The translations under genes and the position numbers were made by a program. A stretch of 64,000 nt of DNA, taken from assembly GCA_024362935.1 (NCBI GenBank), contig JANCRA010000012.1, forward strand, positions 7,254,001 to 7,318,000, in the 5' to 3' direction. Of the stretch, positions 28,901 through 37,900 are shown in pieces (the stretch's first letter is position 1; every line of letters begins with the position of its first letter). A model generated the notes under the pieces. It did no database searches. It saw nothing but the letters and a program-made list of their open reading frames with translations, and had not been told where the DNA came from. Source of the stretch: Setophaga petechia (Eukaryota; Chordata; Aves; Passeriformes; Parulidae).

Positions 28901-31900
28901 GCTGAAGATTCCTCAAGCAGGAAGCCCTAAAGGCACGGGAGCAGCCGTGCTCCCTATGTGGTGTAAGACAAACCAGTGGGGAAGGCCAGCCTGCATGAAG
29001 AGGGAGCTTTAGCTGGAGCCAAGGGAAAAATGGAGGAAAAAGCAGGCAACTCAGGAGGACTAAAAGGATGTTGTGATCATCCTCCTATACCAGCACTGGT
29101 GAAGCCACGCTGTGAACCAGTTCAGTTTTGAGGCTCTTACTACAAGGAAGACATTGAGGCACTGGAGCAAGTCCAAGAGGATCTGGTGAAGGGTCTGGAA
29201 CACAAGTCTGATGAGGAGCAGCTGAGGGAGTTGGGGGTGTTTAGCCCGGAGAAAAGAAGTCTCAGGGGACACCTTGTGTGAAAGGTCTTTTCCAACCTAA
29301 ACAGTTCCATGACTCTATGATTTTGCAGGCCAAAGGCAAATCCCAGTCTATTACCATATGAGCAAGGTGTAGGTCACCAAGTCAGACAGCACTGTAAATC
29401 AGCAGGTGAATGTTGGGCTCAGAGACCCCCTTGGAATTGGCCAGGTTTTGAAAAATAAAATAATAGAAGGTGTGGTTTTAACTCGATTGCCTTGGGGCAT
29501 TAACTCCACTGCAGACAGCGCCGAAAGCAGGGTGAGGTACCTGGGATGGCACTTCAAAATGAATCCCACCTGAGCTCAAGCACTTAACTCCCATAAGTTC
29601 CCAGGTTCCTTTGTCTCTGATGTTATTTTAGTGACAGCAAGTTAAGAATGCACTTTTTTTTTCATAGCATAGACATCTCCTCAGTTATGATTCATGTCAT
29701 TCTGCTACACAGGCTTATTGAAATTCCTCAATATGTCACTCACCCTCAAGGCTCACACTGTGTGAGAATAGCTGTAAAACTGTGCTGAAACAGAATTAAT
29801 TTGGGACTTGCATTTTTTGTCATTTTTATGTAGCTGAACTTTGTTCTAGTTGGCAGAACTCAGAGTATTGTTTGATATGAAGTAACCAGGATGAAGATTT
29901 TGATTTACAAAAGTTTTATTTCAATTTTTGCCTTCATAGAATTTTCTTTTGAATTAATTTTGCCATGATAATTTTGTTTGTTTGGAACTACATTTGACTA
30001 TGGGCAGCACCTTTCTGATTTACTTCTTCTCCATTTTGTGACACAGGGCTTGCTGTTGGTCTGGATCCACAAGGCTATGGGAATCCTGATTTCTGCTGGC
30101 TGTCTGTTCATGACACCCTGATCTGGAGTTTCGCTGGGCCCATTGTAATGGTTGTTGTTGTAAGTAGGGGGAGTTGGCATCCAGAACTGTCTCTTCCTTA
30201 CTGCTACCTTTTCTCCTAAGTTTTGTCAAACAGCAGTCATGCAAAGCAACCATGTTCTTTACATTTGAAGCAAATGTACTTGAGCTTGCATCTATTTCTT
30301 AAACAGAAAAGACATGAGCTAAGCTCCTGGAAATCAGAGGGCTGCTTGCCCATACAAAGATTGCTTGTGGAGCAATGGCTGTATGGCCAGAAACCTATTT
30401 CTCATTTGCTTTGTTCCATTTTTGAAGGGTTGGTCTGTGGGATTAGTAAATAAATCAACAAAATGAGGCATAACATGTCACTTCATCCAGAAGTCCTAAA
30501 GGAATATTAAATATTTCCACTTTCAGGAATTTAAAAGAATGGGCTGCTGTTTAACTTTTCCTTACAGCTTCTCCATCAAAGTAACACCAGAAGATAAATA
30601 GTCATGGTTTGATTCTTATCTTGAATGCCAAATGCAAGTTCTGGTCTCCTTGCCTCAAAAAGCTGACCTGGAAGCAGTGTAGGTTATGGTCACAAACAAT
30701 CAGAGACGTGGGACAGCCCCCACTGGAGGACCAACAAGTGGAGTCTTAAGCCTAGAGAAATGAAAGCTGCAGAGAAGGGAGGAAGGAGGAGCCTATAACA
30801 GTGTGTTGGTCTGGAGAAAATGGCTATGGACCCAACCATTCAAAATCTTCCCCAACACAAGCAGTACCAGGAGGTGGCAGACCTAGCAGAAACAGGACAA
30901 GCTGCATCATTTCTCCATAGCATTTTAAGTTCGAAATTCCTAGAAACGGGACAATGACAGTGATAAAACTCTACATGGTTTTGGAAAGTGAGTGATGAGA
31001 CAAATTCTCAGCATTAATATTCACTACAAGTGACTAAGTACAAATGCACCACCAACCTACTACCTCCCAGCTGACATGGAAATCAGTGGAAGCTGGAGGT
31101 TTATTTAGAGTAATTATCACTGTATGCTCTGCTAGAAAACATCCCTAAATTCTGTTTGACCAACTGAAACAAGGTGCTGGGCTGAGGTGGACACTGATTT
31201 GGACAAGGACAGCCATTCTTTCCCTCAAGTATCTTTGCATACGGTTGTCTTACTGGGTTTCAAGTGCCAGGATGTCTTTGACTATGTTGCCTTGAAACAA
31301 GGTGATTCTTGGAATTTAGAGGCCTGTAAGTTGAACAAGAAATATTCTTAGTGCCACAAACCATTTTAGGATAAAAATTGCATTGTTATTGAAAATAGAG
31401 CTTTTACAAATGTACAGAAAGAATCCATGCTGTTTTTTCAATTTGCCTTTCAGATAAACACTGTCATTTTTATACTCGCAATGAAGGCATCATGCAGACG
31501 AAGGCAACGTTCATTTGAAAAAACAGGAGTCATGTAAGTTTCAGTTCATAAACCTGTAGATGTTCTGACCAGAAATAATAAAAGCCAGAATTGCTTAAAA
31601 TCAAGTTTTGGAGCAGGAAATAAAAATTTTTTTTTGAAGGAGAATGTTGGTAGAGGCATTTGGAGCTGCTTCACCCCACGCTCTCCTGGGATTCCCTTGG
31701 AGATCCTGTAAAACTTCCACCATGGTGCTCTGCACCACCAAGTGTGGGCAGGAGAAGGGAGAAGAGAAAGATCTATCCTCCAGGTGGTGTCATTGCAGTC
31801 CTTCCAGATCTTTCATTACAGTCTCTTCTACACTGTCACTTCACCCCTGCCCATGGCATGCCCAGGACATGCCATCATTCTGGGTCTCCCTGTGCTTGTC

Positions 31901-34900
31901 CATGGCTCAGAAGGGTCTCCCCTCTCAAGTGTCTGGTTACCAACTGTATCATGGCAGAGACCCACTGACATTCCCATGCTGAGAGCCAGCCTCCCTGCAT
32001 CCCATGCTCAGTGGGATGAGCAGCATTGCAAGTTGCAGCCTGCCACCTTTCTGAGCTGTTGTGACAGCCTGTTCTCATTAACATCTGTTTTGCCCAAAGC
32101 TCAGAATTTACCTGTGAACTCAAATGTGATTAGCTAGTGGCAGTACAGCCCCTTGGTTTTTGGTTTTTTTTTTCCAACGAGGTAGCTGTATGAGATTTCA
32201 AATGGCTGCTTTTCATTTTTGTTTTTCAGCTCTGGCTGTAGGGTACTGTGTACACATTGGCATGGCTTTTCCACCCCTGGTGTCCCTGGAGCTAGACTTT
32301 GTGGTTCTGTGAACCCTAACCCTAACACTAAGCTTAATGAAAACTAGAATCTGAGAGTGAGTTCCCTGGCAACATGGGTGGCCCAGTTAATAGCAGTGTG
32401 GAAGGAGCAATGTTGGTGCATTGCCATGCTCTCTTTGGCATGCCCTTTCCAGCCCCAGTTTCCATGCAGCAGTTGGCTTTGTGCATTCTGAATCCTGACC
32501 CCAGTAGTGTCTGGGTGTTGAGGATGAGATCTAAATCTCCCTAAACCAAGAAGTATAACTGCTACCTAAGGCTGCAATTTTACTCATAATATAAAACTTT
32601 TGCTACTAGATTTGTTTCTGTCTTTTGAAAGTGTCTGTGGAAATTGTATTTTTAAGCAAACAAAATGTCCCTGCGTGCCCTCAATCCAAAACCTTGGGAA
32701 GGAATGTGAGAGTGAAGGTGACAAACTGAAATGAGATGGACATGGCCATTTACTGCCCAGACATGTTCCTCAGTCATCAAGGCTGAACAGCATGGACTTG
32801 TAAAACAGTCAGATTTGTTTGAAAAAAGTCTTGGAAATGAACTTGGAAAGAAATCACTTTTTTAACATGAACATGCTAAGCTGTGGAGTGTTGCTGTGAG
32901 AAAGTTGGAAAGTTGTGGAAACTGGGAATTGGTGAACACTGCCCTAATTTTCCCAAAGGGCTTTTCCAGCTGGCAAGTTGTTGGGCACATAGCACCATCC
33001 GTGGGGAGAAGTTGGGCTGTTCTCTTGTATCCCTTCACACTGCAAACGTTCATCTGTGTTTGCTTTACAGCCCTGTGCTGAGGACAGCATTCCTGCTCCT
33101 GCTGCTCATCAGTGCCACGTGGCTGCTGGGGCTCATGGCAGTCAACAGTGATGTCATGACCTTTCACTATCTCTTTGCCATTTTCAGCTGCCTGCAGGTA
33201 AGTTGGGTAGCATCTTGTCTGTGGTAGACCTTGATGAGTACACTTCTACACCCAGACCTCCAAAAACCTGCTCAGCATGAGCTAACTTTAGCAAAACAGA
33301 GATCTCAAGGCAGTTTTTGCTTTCTCTTCTCAAGGAGAGGGTTCTTTTCACCAAAACTATAATTTTGAGTAATTATGTCTGTCACTGTTAGTCATTCTCA
33401 AGGTAAGTGCACTAGCATAGTAACCTGTGGACAGTAGGCAGGTATACCTCTGTCATTCTAGAGACAAATTCTTTGTTACTGTGTTCTGTGTGCTCATTGT
33501 TAAGTCATCCTGTTGCTATTGCAAATGAGAGACTGCTATATTTCACCCAGAGTCAATGGCTCTAAGTTCAAGGCTTCCACAAATTAAGTTACTGTTTAAA
33601 GAAATGAGACAAATAAGGATTTTCAAATACAATGTGAGTTGTATTATGGGTTTCCTGGGTTTCCTGTCCCAGTTTACACAGTTGTTGATTAAGGACACAG
33701 AAAATAGTTATTTGTAGGAGACCTGGTGTGGAAGTAGTGACAGAGCTTCGTGTGGTCACAATTTGAATGTGACCAAGGATGACAGTACCTGCCCTAGCAG
33801 GTGCCTGCAGTACTAAAACAGCTGCTGCAGGACACTCAGCTGCAGCACAACAGCCACAACTTGCAGCCCCAGAGAAAACAAAGTCTGATGGATCCCCCTT
33901 GGAGACAGCTGTCAGTGCCCTGGAAGCACAGCAGATAGGTCAGCCTGGAGCAAGGTTATTTTGCCACTGCAACTAGTGTGCTCTGTAATAAATGCACCTA
34001 CTCAGGCTATAAACCGGGCTTCCAGAAATCTAAAATAAAACTAAATTAAACATAAACCTGATGAAAGGGACGAAGGTCAGCAGCCGGAATTCTCCAAACT
34101 TGCCCAGAGAGGCACAGTGGTATGTGGCATTTCACATCACTACCTTCTTTGAACTGAGGTTTTTAAAGAGACATTTATGTGAATTTTATTAATGAATAAT
34201 CCCAAAGTGCTAGTGCCAGCTAAGATCACATTTGATTGAATGTTAAGAAAGTGAGCTTGAAGTTTAAAGTTACTCTAAGTCAATTGCTTTGGCTGAATCA
34301 TGAAATTCAGGCTTCTTATGATGTTGGTACAGCTGCAACTTCATGAGTATTGGCTTTTCTATACTGTGTGTCCAACCAAAGTTGATAACAATTTGGCAGC
34401 TGCATTAATTCCCTCAGAGCAAGAACATCTGAAGGCACACACGTGTGTGTGCCCTGCCCCCAGCATAAGCTGTTAATGTGTGTTCCTGGCAGCCAACAAC
34501 TGCCCAGCCCTGGGGACTTTACTGATTTTTCCACCAGAGGTATTGCTTAAGCAAGGAACTTAGGCAACAGAAGTTAGGACCTCTCTGCTCCCATTACCTC
34601 TTCACATCTCACAAGGCTTTCTAAAATTCTCTTAGATGCAGTCTTAAGGGCTCCTTTCACAGAAGTTGCCTAGTTCCAGAGGCTTTCACTAAAGGCTGTG
34701 ATATTTTCATGTGCTGCGTTGATTTTTTCTCATCATCTGTGTAAAAGCTCCAAAATCCCAAATTCTAAAATCTCTACAGTTTTCTAGTGGGACATTGAGG
34801 TTCCCTTTGGATTTCTTCCCAAATCAAGCTCTGCTCTGTAAACTCTGGAAAAATGCATCTTTTTATATATTTTCCCAGGCCTTTAATGTACATTGGAATC

Positions 34901-37900
34901 AAATTATGAACAAGTGCTAGGAGATCAGTCAATGCCATTTCAGTCAAGAAAGAAAATAGTTACTGCTTTTGAAATACACCATCATGGCTACAAACTAGAA
35001 TTCAGGGGTTGTTTCACAATGGGTGTTCTCTAATACCTGTATTTGCAATATGGTAGTAGTGAAGCATTTACGTTTTCCTCTCTCTCTAAAATTATCCAGG
35101 GCCTGTTCATTTTCTTCTTCCACTGCGTATTTAACAAAGAAGTGAGAAAGCACTTGAAGAACACTTTAACTGGAAAGAAACCTCTTCCAGATGATTCCAC
35201 TGCAACAAGAGCTACATTGTTAACAGTAAGAAAAAAAGCATTGAGAGAACAAAAACATCCTCTTGCTGGCAGAAGTTACCTAAAATAAACTTATAGGTGG
35301 CTTATCTGTAATTAAGTGAACTGAATGATTGCTTTCAGTGACTTGTACAAAGACTACTGATGGCTTCTCTCAAAAGTTTTTGTTATAATTTTAATTGAAA
35401 CATTCAAGAGAAAATAATTCTTTTCCCTGGCATCAAAACCCATTTGGTTCTTTGAAACTTAATACATTTGTGGGTAACATGAGCTTCTGGAAGGATCATT
35501 CACTGTGGCTTTATGTCTTTTTTTCCCTTTCAGCGATCTCTGAACTGTAACAATACGTATATAGAAGAGCCAAACATGTATCGCACAACGATGGGGGAAT
35601 CCACTGTCTCCCTAGAGAGCACCGTCAGGTCAGCCAAGAGCCACAATAGCTACCTTGCTTATATTCTCAGGTAATCTGGTGGCAGGTGCATGGCTTTCAG
35701 GTGCTTGCCTTTTCTTTTTTATTGCTGTCGTGGAAACCAGAGCTCTGGTTCAAATGCTGCTTGGTTTATGTCTTAACAGGTCTGTTTCGTGTGACTGTCG
35801 TTCTCCTTGGTGCATTTTCTGTTGCATGTGTCTTTGGGGCAGGGTTCCAGCAGTGCAGTGGTTAACCTAAGAGTGGTGTTACCTGTATGGGCCCTGCTGC
35901 TTGCCTGTTATAATTCAGATGTGTCTAAAGGAGCACAGTTTAGCTCATTAGCTTTGTGCTTTTTCAGAGTGTGATTCATGTGGCACAAGGCAGATAAGCC
36001 ACATCAGGATAACCTCTGTCTCACCATAAAGTGACTGTGCAGCAGCAGCTGTCTGCATGTCTGCCTTGTTGTTAGAAACAACAAAGCAAAGTGACCAAGA
36101 AGGTTGTTTTTCTCTGTTTTTCTTCTCAAAGGGATGAGGCTGCTCATAAACTCAGTGGATCCTCAAGTCAAGCAAGGGCTGGTCAGACCGAAGCAGATTC
36201 CTCCATTTTTCATAGGAATCCATCCAAATCCAATGGTAAAAATAATTTCTAAATGCTTTGACCCATTTGTGCACCTTCTTCTCATCACATTCTTTGAAGT
36301 TTTCTGTAACAGAAAGAATAGCTGAAATAATTAGATGGTCTCATTCTCATTATGCTATTGGCAAAACAAGCTGTGCAGTGGCTCCCTTACAAGGAAATCC
36401 TGGAATGAAAGTATCATATATCTGCTGCTTGTGATGGTTTAATTTTTATCTGATGCTGTACCAGCTATTGACAGTTTATGGAGTCTCCTTTCTTTCTCAC
36501 AAATTATTCACTGTTGCACTTGATTTTTAGTTGGAGAAATTTTAATGTTTGAGACCTTGAGGCAATATTCTCCTCTACTGCTCTGCGGTTTGTACAAAAA
36601 AATGAGAAGTACTTTTTGTCTGATTTTCTTTCATTTTGGTCTTGACATTCAATTTTTTTTCCTTGTAGCAGTTTTTAAGTTAAGTTCATTTCAGATTCTT
36701 GGTATTTCTAGATATCTTGTTTTGCCTGTGTGTTGTGTTCAATGAGATCCAATAGAGTTACTGTTCTGTATGTTGAATAGGGAAAAATATGTTCCCACTC
36801 TGTTCTGCATGTCCTGTACGTGTAAAAGGTCCTGCCCACTGGCTGAGTGGTTGTGCTTCCCAGTGCTTGTGCTGTCCTTCTGAGTTTATCCTATGTATTA
36901 CAGATGTAAGAGCTCATTCCTGTCATGGCCTGGACCAATGCCTGCCGTTCCTTTCTCTTGTGCATTTGTCAGGTAGATTTGTTGAACTCCCATTTTGACT
37001 GTCACCCCTGTGTTTCCCATGCCCACTTGCAGAGCACGACTCAGACTCTGACAGCGAGCTGTCCCTCGATGAACACAGCAGTTCTTACGCCTCTTCCCAT
37101 TCATCCGACAGCGAGGAGGATGGGCTCGAGACAGAGAACAAGTGGAACACATCTACTTCCAAAAACAATGAACATGGCCCACTCCACAGCACACCCAAAG
37201 GTACCCCCAGTGCAAGGGGAGGGCAGTGGTGCTCTAAAATAGCTTTAGATTAGATGGGATAAATTTGTCACACTACCATGTGACTGAGGCAGCATCTCTA
37301 CCTGTGTGCCTTGCTTCTGTAGAGATCCTTGTTGTTTCCAGCTTAGAGACCTTTCTTCTTCCAAAGGCTTGTTCACAGGGGTGACTGAGTACAGAATCAC
37401 ACAGAATTGCACAGAATGCTGAATGCCTTAAGGCAGGCAGCTTTGCAGGCAGGTCCCCAAAGCACTTGGACATGGCATTACCAAGCCAGCAAAATTTCAT
37501 ATGAAAAAGAGGAGGAAGAAGCCACTTGTTTTGAGGGCAGGGGGAAGAAATGCCTGCCTCTCCTCATGCAATAAAGGCATTGGTGTTGGGTAGGTCCTGG
37601 ACCTAAAGAGTTGGCAGTCACTGACCATTAATATAATTTCTGCGGGTCAGGGTGCAGGCATTTCTAAACATAGTTGATCCTCTCCTAATGAAAGGCAACT
37701 TTGAATGACAAACATCCAGGCTGTGTGCTGTGGAACTTCACAGATACAGCACAGGGTGCCTGGGGTGCCCTCAGCCTTCAGAAACTAACCTCTCCAAGGA
37801 GGGATCTCTGACCCTGGAGAGCTGAGAGGGTGGGTTTGCCTTACACTTCTCCATAACTGAGCTGGCAACCTCACTCTGAGAAGGGTTTGCCATCCTACCA

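Larger units (their letters stand above)
18270..30046 (+). other. CELSR1: CELSR1 introns between exons 14 and 18
   Basis: Introns 18270-20623, 20751-21132, 21334-24700 and 24876-30046. They hold the rearranged CR1 element at 28.5-29.3 kb and a 12-13-base C run near 26870-26882. Nothing else is recognised. Confidence 0.65.

Noticed and set aside
30660..31080. Possible repeat relic in a CELSR1 intron
   Set aside because: A few phrases recall LINE sequence, but no ordered match could be made.
32314..32326. Telomere-like CCCTAACCCTAAC in a CELSR1 intron
   Set aside because: Only about two units; too short to mean an interstitial telomere.
33779..33976. Open frame with Ala/Gln-rich translation in a CELSR1 intron
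   Set aside because: 65 codons, no splice context and no family recognised; could be an old repeat piece, but not supportable.
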